Positions 14,666 through 24,400 of a stretch of 38,584 bases of DNA are shown piece by piece. The stretch's first letter is position 1; the number at the start of each line of letters is the position of its first letter. Below the pieces are notes generated by a model that saw only the letters and a program-made list of their open reading frames with translations, had not been told where the DNA came from and made no database searches. The stretch is taken from positions 1-38,584 of the forward strand of contig JAFOMZ010000098.1 in NCBI GenBank assembly GCA_017421125.1, given 5' to 3'. Both the position numbers and the translations under genes were made by a program. The stretch comes from Solobacterium sp. (GTDB lineage Bacteria; Bacillota_I; Bacilli_A; Erysipelotrichales; Erysipelotrichaceae).

Positions 14666-16033
14666 TCAGCTGAGCTTTGTCTTGAGATCGTCGATCTCTT
14701 TCTGTACGGATTCGATCTCGCCCTTCTTCAGATAGACGGATGTTTCGAGATCCTTTTTCATTGCAGGCTTCGGTACGATCGTCATACGGTATTCGAGGTC
14801 TTCGATCTGCTTGTTGAGTTCTTCGACCTTTGCCTGTCTGGCATCGATCTGATCCTGGAAACGTTTGTCGGCGATCGCTTTCTTAGCACTCCAGAATTCT
14901 TCCTTTGCTTTGCAGAATTCATCCCAGAGACGGTCGTTGTCATTCTTCCCGGAATAACCTGCTGTCTTCCATTCTCTGTCCAGAGCCTTCATACGCTCTG
15001 TCTTTTCCTTGCTGTAGTTCTTTTCAGCTGTGATAGCAGCTGCTTCTTCGATCAGGGCTGTCTTTGTTTCGATGCTCTTTGCCCACTGAGCGTTGCGCTC
15101 ATCGAAGAATGCCTGTCTGCGTGCGAAGAAGTCCTGGCGTACGTTATTGAATAACTGCCAGAGTTCATCGTCAATTTCACGTCCTGCGCTTCCTGCTGCT
15201 TTCCAGTCGTTGAACAGGTTGTTCAGCTGTTCGCCTGCAGCCTTCCAGTTGGAAGGATTGTCAGCGAGTTTCTTCGCATTTTCGATGACTTCTTCTTTCT
15301 TTGCTCTTGCGGCTGCGCGGTTTGCGTCGAGGTTGTCGAAATATTCTCTCTGTCTTCTGCGCAGATCGTTTTCGATCGCGTTGAAGCGGCCCCACAGATC
15401 ATCATCTGTGGAAGCTCCTGCGGAACCGATGTCGCTCAGTTCACCGCGGAGTGCTTTCAGCTGTTTTCTTGCTTCATTGAAGTTTGTGACTTCCTTGATC
15501 TCTTCAGCCTTGGCAAGCACTGCTTCTTTCAGTGTACGGTTAGCCTTGACTGTTTCGGCACGGGAATCATATCTGCCTGATACCAGTTCGAAACGCTTAG
15601 CATATTCTTCTTCTTTCGGGGTTTCCCAGTTGGGAAGTGCATTCCATGCTTCTTTGATCGCAGCGATCTTGGCTTCAGCGTCTTCGCTGTCGATCTCTTT
15701 CAGGACTGCTTCTGCTTCACGGCACAGTGACTGCTTTTTCAGGATGCCGTCTTCCATGACATTCAGTGCATCTTCCTTGTACTCTGTTCCATATTCAACA
15801 GCACCGCCTTCTTCAGCGGAATGCTGCCATGTAAACATCAGATATTTTCCGTTCACCTCGATACCGGTCCAGCGGCCGATTCCTTCCATCGTATCCTTCG
15901 GTTCAGTCGGATTTCCGTCAGCGTCTTTCGCGCCGTATAGGATCTCTACTGTCTTCCCGCCGAATGTGTTGTGTGCACGGGTCTTGGTTTTTGCACACGG
16001 ATCATTGAAATCAGGTCTGTTCTGCCAGTTCAT
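14666..16033 (-). CDS. DUF349 repeat coiled-coil protein
   Basis: This 455-residue highly charged helical protein contains at least three DUF349 units. They are recognisable by W-K-x-A-G followed by D-x-x-LW-x-x-F and an R-x-x-x-F/Y-F helix (DDLWGRF, DDELWQLF, NDRLWDEF). Residues 1-100 form a separate small domain with GRWTGIEVNGKYLMFTW, and the C-terminus is a long coiled coil. No enzyme motif is present. DUF349 proteins are common in Bacteroidota and some Bacillota, and a role in RNA or ribosome binding has been suggested by others. The start at 16033 is chosen for AAGGAG about eleven bases upstream; an in-frame ATG at 16063 with AGGTGA upstream would add ten residues and cannot be excluded. 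Confidence 0.8.
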   Translation of the reverse strand: MNWQNRPDFNDPCAKTKTRAHNTFGGKTVEILYGAKDADGNPTEPKDTMEGIGRWTGIEVNGKYLMFTWQHSAEEGGAVEYGTEYKEDALNVMEDGILKKQSLCREAEAVLKEIDSEDAEAKIAAIKEAWNALPNWETPKEEEYAKRFELVSGRYDSRAETVKANRTLKEAVLAKAEEIKEVTNFNEARKQLKALRGELSDIGSAGASTDDDLWGRFNAIENDLRRRQREYFDNLDANRAAARAKKEEVIENAKKLADNPSNWKAAGEQLNNLFNDWKAAGSAGREIDDELWQLFNNVRQDFFARRQAFFDERNAQWAKSIETKTALIEEAAAITAEKNYSKEKTERMKALDREWKTAGYSGKNDNDRLWDEFCKAKEEFWSAKKAIADKRFQDQIDARQAKVEELNKQIEDLEYRMTIVPKPAMKKDLETSVYLKKGEIESVQKEIDDLKTKLS

Positions 16034-16372
16034 ATAGTGTTGTTCTCCTTTTGATGTCAACATATATTATTTCACCTAAAACCATTTCAACACAAGATAT
16101 TTACTCTAATTTTTTTCAAAGAACTGTAAATATAAGTGAAATTTACATAGAAAAAGCATTATGCTGCACAAAGATGTAACGGATATTGATAATTGCGATA
16201 ATCATGCGTAAAACCTTATGAAACCATTTTTCAAACATCGCGCATTATTATGTCAAAAACAGACTTTTGTAAATAAAAAAAGCGTATGGAAAAATCCGAT
16301 TTATGAAAGTCAGTCACACTATGGCATGATCAGCAGCGGTATGATAATAAACGGATGGAGCGGGTTGATCAT
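16034..16372. other. AT-rich divergent intergenic region
   Basis: About 340 bases separate the DUF349 (-) and ACT-domain (+) genes. The sequence is markedly AT-rich compared with its neighbours and should hold both promoters. TATGAT at 16340-16345 is a candidate -10 for the plus-strand gene. I see no coding frame, strong hairpin or repeat in it. Confidence 0.5.
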
Positions 16373-16741
16373 ATGGAACTGGAAAAACTGCCGTACAGTC
16401 TGTCTGTATGCAAAGCAGGCAGAACAGCGGATATCTGCCTGGATGATGAGTTTTATTTTGTCGGCAGAACGGATGAGGAGATCTCTCTGGTATGCCGTAC
16501 AGAAAACGTGCCCGCAGGCGTGAAAGACAGGGAGGATGGCTGGAGAGCGTTCCGCATCCGGGGCATCCTGGATTTCTCATTGATCGGGATCCTTGCGGAC
16601 CTGTCCCGTATTCTGGCAGAGAACAGGATCGGGATCTTTGCTGTGTCGACATTCAATACCGATTACATCCTGGTCAGGGAAGAAAACTATGACAGGGCTC
16701 TGGAAGTGCTTGCGGAAGCAGGGTACACGATCCTTCCCTGA
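16373..16741 (+). CDS. ACT domain-containing protein (COG3603 type)
   Basis: This 122-residue small cytosolic protein is of the ACT_7 type. The N-terminal half has YSLSVCK and DDEFYFVGRTDEEISLVC, and the C-terminal half has the ACT-like SLIGILADLSRILAENRIGIFAVSTFNTDYILV. Such proteins are thought to bind amino acids; the ligand is unknown. ATG 16373 is used with GGAG about 12 bases upstream. An ATG at 16355 lies on the same frame but lacks a ribosome binding site. Confidence 0.8.
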   Translation: MELEKLPYSLSVCKAGRTADICLDDEFYFVGRTDEEISLVCRTENVPAGVKDREDGWRAFRIRGILDFSLIGILADLSRILAENRIGIFAVSTFNTDYILVREENYDRALEVLAEAGYTILP

Positions 16742-16838
16742 TCATTGAAATGATGGAAAGGTCTGCATAAGCGGATATTTTTTTGATTGTGGTACAGTTG
16801 CGCAGGTTCTGATAAATGAAGAACAGGCAGACTCATAT

Positions 16839-16844
16839 TATAAT
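16839..16844 (+). promoter_or_regulatory. -10 element before the zinc-ribbon/TPM operon
   Basis: A perfect TATAAT lies 30 bases before the start codon. The matching -35 is weak. Confidence 0.45.
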
Positions 16845-16874
16845 GAGAATACAGCAGCTGCTTCAGGAGGTTTT

Positions 16875-17948
16875 ATGACGACAATAAGCGAATATAAATG
16901 CCCCAACTGCGGAGGCCCGCTTGAGTTCAGCAGTGAAAAACAGAAACTTTGCTGTCCGTTCTGCGACAGTGAATATACTGTTGAAGAATTCAATGCGGCA
17001 CCATTGCAGACAACAGTGTCGGAAGACGACTCATGGAACGGTGTGATCGAAGCCGGTCAGTGGGATGACAGTGAACTGGCTGGACTGGCCGAATATATCT
17101 GCCGTTCATGCGGAGGTACGATACTGACCGACAAAACGACTGCGTCAGCCACCTGCCCGTACTGTGACAATCCTGTCGTAATGAACGATCAGGTCTCTGA
17201 TGCCCTGAGGCCTGAGTATGTCATTCCGTTCAAGCTGAACAAGGATGCGGCCAGGGCGGAGTTTGAAAAACACCTGAAAGGAAAGAAGCTTCTTCCCAAA
17301 GCATTTACCGAAGGAAATCATATTGATGAGATCAAAGGAATCTATGTACCTTACTGGATCTTTGATGCGGATGTAGACGCCAAGTTCTCCTATGATGCCA
17401 AAACAGAGAATACATGGAAAGAGAATGATGAAGAGGTAACGGAAACAAAGATATATAAGCTGTTCCGTAAGGGAACGCTGCGCTTTGAAGCGATCCCTGT
17501 GGATGCTTCTGTCAAGATGCCGGATGACCTGATGGAATCGATCGAGCCGTTTGATCTGTCGGAAGCTGCTGTGTTCAATCCCGGATATCTTGCCGGATAT
17601 TCCGCCGACCGTTACAGCATCGGTACGGATGAAACGATCGAAAGGGCAAGAGAACGTCTGGAAAAGTCGGTCAGGGATATCTTCCTGGACAGTGTATCGG
17701 ACTATACGGATGTTCAGGAGACATTCTCACAGATACTCCCGGATATTCAGGCAAGATATGTCCTGTATCCTGTATGGATCCTGAATACAGTCTGGAATGA
17801 CAAAACATATACATTCGCGATGAACGGACAGACCGGAAAATTCGTCGGTGATCTTCCGATCGACCGGTCTGCCTACCGGAAATGGTTCGCTGTATACGGC
17901 GCAGGCATTGCGGCAGCCATCTATCTGCTCGCAAACCTGCTGCATTAA
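16875..17948 (+). CDS. TFIIB-type zinc-ribbon protein with C-terminal membrane helix
   Basis: This 357-residue protein has two zinc ribbons: C9/C12 with C27/C30, then a second CxxC pair set near residues 76-96 (CRSCGG ... CPYCDN). A beta-rich middle region contains IKGIYVPYWIFDADVD and YVLYPVWILNTVW, which is typical of the proteins often annotated as PriA-like zinc ribbon proteins although they are not helicases. A single hydrophobic helix (about 336-356) anchors the C-terminus. The ATG follows AGGAGG by five bases. It is followed after ten bases by the TPM gene, a pairing common in Bacillota that suggests an envelope-related role. Confidence 0.8.
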   Translation: MTTISEYKCPNCGGPLEFSSEKQKLCCPFCDSEYTVEEFNAAPLQTTVSEDDSWNGVIEAGQWDDSELAGLAEYICRSCGGTILTDKTTASATCPYCDNPVVMNDQVSDALRPEYVIPFKLNKDAARAEFEKHLKGKKLLPKAFTEGNHIDEIKGIYVPYWIFDADVDAKFSYDAKTENTWKENDEEVTETKIYKLFRKGTLRFEAIPVDASVKMPDDLMESIEPFDLSEAAVFNPGYLAGYSADRYSIGTDETIERARERLEKSVRDIFLDSVSDYTDVQETFSQILPDIQARYVLYPVWILNTVWNDKTYTFAMNGQTGKFVGDLPIDRSAYRKWFAVYGAGIAAAIYLLANLLH

Positions 17949-17958
17949 GGAGGGGAGA

Positions 17959-18441
17959 ATGATGAAGAAAGTATTATTGCCGGCAGTCATATCCCTGATG
18001 ATGAGCACACTGGCTGTACCGGTCTTTGCCCAGGGTGATGAATTTATACTGGACTATGACGGGTATCTGACGGCTGCCCAGAAAGCAGAACTGAATGAAG
18101 AAGCGCAGGAGATCCTGCGGGAAACAGGATATTCGGTACTCCTGCTGCTCGATGAAACAAATACCGGAAGCCTGGTCGATTATGCTGTCAGTGAATACAA
18201 TGCGCATGCGCCGTCTGCCGACGGGATCATACTGGCAGTCGATTCGGATGAATCTATGTATACGGTGCGGGAAACGCTGCCCAGTACATCGATGATGCCC
18301 AGTCTGAACGGATCTGGAACGCGTTCCTGTCGGATGAAGATATCTATGAGTGCGTTGATGAATACCTGGACTATGCAGAAGATCTGTTTGAACAGCACAG
18401 GGTCCCTGCAAGACCGGCAGAGACTTCCGCTGAACGGATGA
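17959..18441 (+). CDS. TPM-domain protein, N-terminal fragment (gene split by frameshift)
   Basis: This is the first 160-residue reading frame of a split gene. A signal peptide ends at about VPVFA. The first TPM (TLP18.3/Psb32/MOLO-1) domain begins LDYDGYLTAAQKAEL and continues to DGIILAVDSDESMYT. From about 18262 the frame becomes nonsense, while the other frame continues perfectly with GAGNAAQYIDDAQSERIWNAF and joins the second fragment. Restoring one base near 18262 would give one protein of roughly 394 residues. The ATG 17959 follows AGGAGGGG. TPM proteins are membrane-associated and linked to phosphatase or chaperone-like roles. Confidence 0.75.
   Translation: MMKKVLLPAVISLMMSTLAVPVFAQGDEFILDYDGYLTAAQKAELNEEAQEILRETGYSVLLLLDETNTGSLVDYAVSEYNAHAPSADGIILAVDSDESMYTVRETLPSTSMMPSLNGSGTRSCRMKISMSALMNTWTMQKICLNSTGSLQDRQRLPLNG
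18255..18270 (+). other. site of the TPM gene frameshift
   Basis: Upstream the sense frame reads SDESMYT. Downstream the sense frame is shifted by one and reads GAGNAAQYIDD. A single inserted base between ACG and GTGCGG, or the equivalent, restores one continuous protein. Confidence 0.7.
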
Positions 18442-19142
18442 CGGACTTTACCGGGAAACTGGACGGTTCCCAGCTGACAGCCCTGATCCAGAAAATGGAT
18501 GCGGTCAGTACGGAACACGGCATTACCGTCGCCGGTGCTCTGACAGACACACTGGACGGTATGGATGTACAGACATACGCAGACCAGTTCTTTGATCTCA
18601 ACGGTCTGGGTTACGGTCCCACAGACAGCGGCGTCCTGCTCCTCATCAGTGAAGAGGACAGGGAATTTGCTCTGTCCACAAAAGGAAAAGCGATCGGCGC
18701 GTTTACCAATGCCGGTCAGGAATACCTGATCAAACAGCTGAAGTCTGACATGAGCAAGGGCAATTATTACAAGGTCTTTGATGCATATACGGATCTGGCA
18801 GATCAGTTCCTCGTACAGGCTGAAACAGGAAAACCCTATGACAAGGGAAATCTTCCGAAAAAGGCACTCAGCCTGATCTGGATCCCGCTGTCACTTCTGC
18901 TCGGCGCTCTCGGCGCGCTTCTGCCCACAGGCGCAATGAAGTCACAGCTCAAGAGCGTATATACTAAAGAAAAAGCTGATTCCTATGTCGTAAAGGACAG
19001 TGTAAATATCGGCATCTCCAGAAACCGTCTGGTCGATACGGTCATCTCACGCCGCAAGATCGATCAGAAGACTTCATCAAAGGGCTCGGAAACACATACG
19101 ACAGACGGACAGACACATGGCGGAACACATGGAAAGTTCTGA
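18438..19142 (+). CDS. TPM-domain protein, C-terminal fragment (gene split by frameshift)
   Basis: This 234-residue frame contains a second, complete TPM domain (LTALIQKMDAVSTEHG to ADQFL), then a membrane helix (ALSLIWIPLSLLLGALGALL) and a basic, Ser/Gly/His-rich tail ending in GTHGKF, a feature of this family. Its ATG overlaps the TGA of the first fragment (ATGA), so coupled translation of a separate protein is possible. However, good coding sequence in this frame extends about 180 bases upstream of that ATG to the frameshift, showing that the ancestral gene was one. Confidence 0.75.
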   Translation: MTDFTGKLDGSQLTALIQKMDAVSTEHGITVAGALTDTLDGMDVQTYADQFFDLNGLGYGPTDSGVLLLISEEDREFALSTKGKAIGAFTNAGQEYLIKQLKSDMSKGNYYKVFDAYTDLADQFLVQAETGKPYDKGNLPKKALSLIWIPLSLLLGALGALLPTGAMKSQLKSVYTKEKADSYVVKDSVNIGISRNRLVDTVISRRKIDQKTSSKGSETHTTDGQTHGGTHGKF

Positions 19143-19161
19143 TTGCAAGGAAAGGTATTAC

Positions 19162-20352
19162 GTGAAATACAAGTATCTGAATCTCAAATATGCACTGATC
19201 AACATATTCTACATGTTCCTGATCTGCTCGACAGTCGGCTATGCGGCAAACTTCCTGCTGGCAAAGGGATTTTCCAATTCTGCGGTAGGAGCCGTTCTTT
19301 CCTGCGTCAGTATATTCGGCGTCATTCTGCAGGCAGTATTCGCGCCGCTGATCGACCGCTCGGATAAGCTGACCGAAAAAGGGTTCGTATCCATCACACT
19401 GATCGTTACGGCAGTCATTGCGCTGGCAATGTACTTCATGCCGGATGCGTCATTCCTTCTGCTGGCACTGACGACAGTCAGCTTCAGCGCTGCTTCGTCC
19501 GGACTGCCGTTTATCAACTCCATCGCATTTATCTATGAGAAGGTGGGACAGACGATCAATTACGGACTGTGCAGAGGACTTGGCTCTGCAGCGTATGCTG
19601 TGGGATCTTTCCTGATCGGACAGTTCCTGAGTCTGAGCTTTCACAGCGGAAAAGCTCCGGCAGGATATCTGCCGCTGATCTACATGGTGATGGCCCTGGT
19701 CACACTGGCTGCGGTGCAGACGCTTGAAACACCGCAGGCGGAAAAGGAAACACCTGAAAGCGGGAGCACAAAGATCAATTACGGACAGTTCTTCCGCAAA
19801 TACAGACATATCCTGCCGGTACTGGCAGGGATGATCATGATCTACACATGCCACATGCTGATAAACAACTTCATGATCCATGTCATCACAAATGTCGGAG
19901 GGAATGCCTCAAACCAGGGAACGGCATTGTTCATCCAGGCAATGGTGGAGCTTCCTCCGATGTTCCTGTTTGCCAGGATCATGCAGAAGAAGGATGTCGA
20001 CAGCATCATGGTGCTGGCAGGCATCTGCTTCAGCATCAAGCATCTCTTTGTATGGCTTTCCCCGGATATCAGGTCCCTGTATCTGAGCATGGGCCTGCAG
20101 ATGCTGGGCTATGCGCTGCTGATCCCTTCGTCCGTATATTTCGCAAACAAGCACTTTGATGAACAGGACCGCAACCAGGGACAGGCAGTGATCGCATGGA
20201 CAACAACGATCGGCGGCATCATCGCGTCAATGCTGGGCGGTGTGCTGATGGATCATCTGGCAGTGTCAACTGTCCTGCTGATCGGGTCCCTGATCTCACT
20301 GATGGGTACATTATTGATGGTAAAGGGCATCACCTCTTTAAAGAAAGGATGA
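19162..20352 (+). CDS. MFS transporter, LacY/MFS_1-like
   Basis: This 396-residue membrane protein has twelve predicted segments. The N-terminus KYLNLKYALINIFYMFLIC and the motif IDRSDKLTEKG between segments 2 and 3 match the sugar or nucleoside:H+ symporter branch of the major facilitator superfamily (MFS_1_like). The Pro/Gly-rich second half ends LLMVKGITSLKKG. The start is set at GTG 19162, with AAGGAAAGG six bases upstream. Earlier ATGs at 19117 and 19132 lie inside the preceding gene and would add a polar extension unlike the family. The next gene starts four bases after its stop, so the two are co-transcribed. Confidence 0.85.
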   Translation: MKYKYLNLKYALINIFYMFLICSTVGYAANFLLAKGFSNSAVGAVLSCVSIFGVILQAVFAPLIDRSDKLTEKGFVSITLIVTAVIALAMYFMPDASFLLLALTTVSFSAASSGLPFINSIAFIYEKVGQTINYGLCRGLGSAAYAVGSFLIGQFLSLSFHSGKAPAGYLPLIYMVMALVTLAAVQTLETPQAEKETPESGSTKINYGQFFRKYRHILPVLAGMIMIYTCHMLINNFMIHVITNVGGNASNQGTALFIQAMVELPPMFLFARIMQKKDVDSIMVLAGICFSIKHLFVWLSPDIRSLYLSMGLQMLGYALLIPSSVYFANKHFDEQDRNQGQAVIAWTTTIGGIIASMLGGVLMDHLAVSTVLLIGSLISLMGTLLMVKGITSLKKG

Positions 20353-20356
20353 TCAC

Positions 20357-21229
20357 ATGGAATTAAGCGGTTTGATCGGACATGCTGAGGAAGCGAGACT
20401 GCTCGGCATCATCGTTTCACAGGATCATGAACAGAAAGCACGCTGGATGCTGGAGGCACCGTTCAGAAGGAACGTGTATTCTGCCGCAAAAAGCTTCACA
20501 TCCGCGGCAGTCGGCATCGCCGTCAGGGAAGGGCTGCTCTGTCTGGATGAGAAACTGGTCGATGCGTTCCCGCATGACCTGCCTGAAGTCATATCGGATA
20601 ACCTGGCTGCGGCGACTGTCAGGGATCTTCTGACCATGTGTCTTGGACAGGAGAAGGGATTCCTGATGGGAGCGGACAGACCGTATTACGAAAACAGGAA
20701 CTGGGCACAGCTTGCGCTGTCCAGGCCGTTCGTATACCGGCCGGGAACACATTTTGTCTACAACAATTCAGGACAGTATCTTGCAGGGCTCCTGGTACAG
20801 AGGCGCAGCGGTACAGACCTGGTCCATTATCTGATGCCAAGGCTGTTTGAACCGATGGGCATCCAGCTTCCTACATGGGAGACCGATCCCAACGGCAATA
20901 CATTCGGTGCCGGCGGACTGTTCCTGACAGTCGACGAACTGCATCAGTTCGGCCTGCTGTATGAACAGAAGGGCAGATGGAACGGGAAACAGCTGGTGCC
21001 TGAAGAATGGGTCAGGGAATCGACACGGAAACAGGCGGACAACGGCCGGGAAGGATACGGATATCTGTTCTGGCGGGGAAAACACGATTCCTACAGGGCA
21101 GACGGCAAATTTGAACAATACACGATCGTATATGAAGACAAAGGCGCAGTCGTCACAGCCTGTGCCGAGAGCCGTATCAGCGGAAACGTGCTCCGGCTGA
21201 TCGAAGAATACATATATCCGCAGTTATAA
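20357..21229 (+). CDS. serine hydrolase of the class C beta-lactamase/DD-peptidase fold
   Basis: This 290-residue protein has SxxK as S42-A-A-K45 (YSAAKSFTS), Y-x-N as Y135-N-N137 and a GAGGLFLTVDEL segment, all typical of the Beta-lactamase (PF00144) esterase/amidase group. It has no signal peptide, so it is probably an intracellular esterase, amidase or peptidase rather than a true beta-lactamase. The short form (290 residues versus 350-400) lacks the usual N-terminal extension. It is co-transcribed with the MFS symporter, which fits import of a conjugate followed by cleavage, but that is inference. AAAGGATG precedes the ATG. Confidence 0.85.
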   Translation: MELSGLIGHAEEARLLGIIVSQDHEQKARWMLEAPFRRNVYSAAKSFTSAAVGIAVREGLLCLDEKLVDAFPHDLPEVISDNLAAATVRDLLTMCLGQEKGFLMGADRPYYENRNWAQLALSRPFVYRPGTHFVYNNSGQYLAGLLVQRRSGTDLVHYLMPRLFEPMGIQLPTWETDPNGNTFGAGGLFLTVDELHQFGLLYEQKGRWNGKQLVPEEWVRESTRKQADNGREGYGYLFWRGKHDSYRADGKFEQYTIVYEDKGAVVTACAESRISGNVLRLIEEYIYPQL

Positions 21230-21256
21230 GAGCAGGGTAAACCTGTTCTTTTTTTT
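21229..21256 (+). terminator. terminator of the MFS/serine-hydrolase operon
   Basis: AGAGCAGG pairs with CCTGTTCT (one G-U), followed by eight T. It starts within the stop codon. Confidence 0.75.
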
Positions 21257-21398
21257 CCCTGTCTGGATGTCCGGATAAAAATGAACGTCAGCCCAAAAAC
21301 CAAGGAGATTTCCGGACTGTTGTCGGCGAATTGATGCGAGGTTCGGATGAAACCGGTCTGAAAAAAGCTCACGCAGGACATAAAGAAATACGGTTCAA

Positions 21399-21407
21399 TG
21401 GTATAAT
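21399..21407 (+). promoter_or_regulatory. extended -10 promoter of the large secreted protein gene
   Basis: TGG TATAAT, a perfect -10 with a TGn extension, lies 49 bases before the start codon. No convincing -35 is present. Confidence 0.6.
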
Positions 21408-21455
21408 TTTCTGTAACAATGGCATTCAGAAACATATGCCGGAAAGCAGGGTCGT

Positions 21456-24400
21456 ATGAAGCAGAAACGTATTGTCTTATGGCTTCGCGTAATGCTGAGC
21501 TTTGTTCTGTGTATGACACAGAACATGACAGTGTTTGCGGAAGAGGAATCGGAAACAATAAGAGAAGAAGAAATGACAGAAACACTGCCCGAGGTGACGG
21601 AAGAAACCGGATCCGGGGAAGTTTTGGAAGAGGAAGAATCCGCTGAGGAAGATACTGAAACGGGTTTAAAAGCTGAGATCTCTGAAGAGGCTGACGTAAC
21701 AGAAGGTGAAGAAACTGAACCGGAGGCCGCGGATGAATCATACGAAGATGTGCCGGATGAAGAATATTACGTTGAGTATGACGGCTTTGCGCACATCCTT
21801 CAGGAAGGCAGCATGCTTTACAGCAGAGAAGAAGCGTCTGCTTTTGCCGGAGGTTTTACATACCCTATCGATGAGAACTTTGATGAGCTTACCGATCGGC
21901 TGACAGCTGCTGCCTTAATCCGTGACGGTGAACTGGATGTCAGAGATCTTGGGATCCCGGCAAGCGAAGCGGGCAATGTATTTCAATACCTTATCAACAA
22001 TAATCCGCAGCTTTTCTATGTGAAGGGGCAAATTGGTTTTTTTTCCAATCCGGCAACTGGAATGGTCACGACATATGCCCTGCAGTACGATAATTACACA
22101 TCGTCGGATATCGATGCTTTTCATGCAAAGGTATCGGAAATCCTTTCAGGCATCGACAATTCATGGAATGACGAACAGAAGGCGCTGTACCTCCATGACG
22201 TCCTGGTCATTAACAATACATATGACGAAACATATTCAAAATCCAACGCGTATAACGCACTTGTCGAAGGGACATCTGTGTGCCAGGGGTACTCGCTTGC
22301 TTATAAATACCTGCTGAACCAGGCCGGGATTGCATGCGACATCATATCAAGCGATGAACTCGTACATGCCTGGAATGCTGTTACGCTGAATGGCATGACA
22401 TATTATGTGGATGTGACCTTTGATGACCCGACAGGCACTTACAGGATGTACTGCAGCCACGAAAACTTCCTGTTAAGCAGGGATGAAATGATCGAAGCGG
22501 GACATGATTCCGATGACTGGGTGAACACCAGGGGGGATGTTGTTTTCGATACACTGGCGATGGAGTCATATCCGGGAGCTTACTGGTCTGAATGTAAAAC
22601 AAGGATTCCCGCTGTGCAGTCCCTCTGGGCGTATACAAAAAATGACAAGAATATCTATGTTCATGATTATTCTTCAGGTACGGACAGCCTCCTGACCGAC
22701 GAACTCCAGGGTATCTGGCATGATCCCGCAAATCCCGGATCTTATTACACGAAATATTATGCCTCGCTCGATTCTTATCATAACTTCTTCCTTGCTTCCC
22801 AGGAGGATGCGGTTTATACCGTCAAAACAGACGGGACTGTCAGTGAAATCGGAAAGCTTGATGAAGACGAACTGGCATACGGACGTATTTACGGGATTCA
22901 GACCGTTAACGATACAGTCAGATATGATGTTTATTGCAACCCGGATATTAACGGCGAACTGCAATTTGATTATTTCGACATTCCCGCTTCTGAAGAAGGC
23001 GGAAATCGTTTTCCGGTGGAGGATTACTTTGACGAACTCACCAGGAGGCTGATTGAAGCGGCAGCTAACCAGGAACACATCCTGGACGTCGCAGACCTGC
23101 AGATTCCGGAAGAAGACAGCGATTATGTGTTCTATTACCTGATCACCCATAATCCGCAGCTGTTCTATGTGACCGGGACAGGAAGCCATACGACAAACTT
23201 TACATATGTCGGGACATATACTCTGCAGTATCCCGGATACACACAGTCAGATATCGATTTGTTTGACGAAAGAATCTCCCGGATCCTCTCCGGTATTGAC
23301 AGCAGCTGGAATGATGAACAGAAAGCACTGTACCTGCATGATGTGCTCGTGACCGAGACAGCAGTTGACACGACAGGGAACAGCCGGAGTATTTATGATG
23401 CGCTGGTCATGGGTGAAGCCACGAGCCGCGGTTACGCGCTTGCTTATAAATACCTGCTGAACCAGGCCGGGATTGAATGTGACATTATCGGAAGTCCTGA
23501 ACTCAGCCATGCCTGGAATGCCGTGGTGATCAGTGGGAAGACATATTATGTTGATACAGTAAAGGATGATCAGGACGAGAACTATGTCATGTACTGCGGT
23601 CACGCCAATTTCCTGAGAAGCAGAGAAGGAATGCGAGAAGAAGGCCACAGTACAACAGACTGGCTCAATACGAAAGACGAGAATGTATACAATACGCTGG
23701 CACTCGAAGAATACCCGGTGAACTGGTGGAAAGACAGCACGACAAAGATCCCATCTGCCGGGAAGCTTTACGCGTATACGAAGAAAGATCCTGCATCAGG
23801 AATCTGGGTCCATGACTACAGTGACGGGACAGACCGTGTTCTGACATCGGAACTGAACGGCACATGGGATAAATTGGATGGAGAAGGTGCCTGGACAGAC
23901 AATTTCACATCGCTCGATTCTTATCATGACCAGTTCCTTGCCTCCCGGCAGGACAGTGTATACCTCATTAAAACTGACGGAACAGTCAGGAAGGTCTATG
24001 CGTTGGAAGACAGTGAAATGAACAGAGGCCGAATCTACGGCATCAAAACGACCGGTGACCAGGTGAGGTACTGGGTTTACAGCGGACCGGGAAGTGACAA
24101 CTACCAGTACACTGACTGTTTTGATATTCCTGATGAACAAGAGGTCGTCCATGTGACATCGCTGGTGTTCAATGTCTCAGAACCGACAGTCTGCATACCG
24201 GGAACCCAGGTGAACTTCACGGTCACAGTCCTGCCGGAAGAGGCGGATGATCGCAGTGTGACCTGGGAAAGTGACCATCCGGAGACCGCTGCTGTCGATG
24301 ATGAAGGAAAGATGACTGCGGTGGCGCCCGGAACAGCTGTGATTACTGCAAGGTCTGTTTCTGATCCGGATGTCTTTGCTGAGCATCAGGTTATCATAAA

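Noticed and set aside
15093-16037. Plus-strand open frame of 314 codons opposite DUF349
   Set aside because: It is Ser/Ala/Phe-rich, a typical shadow of a Glu/Lys-rich coiled-coil gene.
20357-21229. Antibiotic-resistance beta-lactamase
   Set aside because: It has the SxxK/YxN fold motifs but no signal peptide and a short form, so a cytosolic esterase or amidase is more likely.
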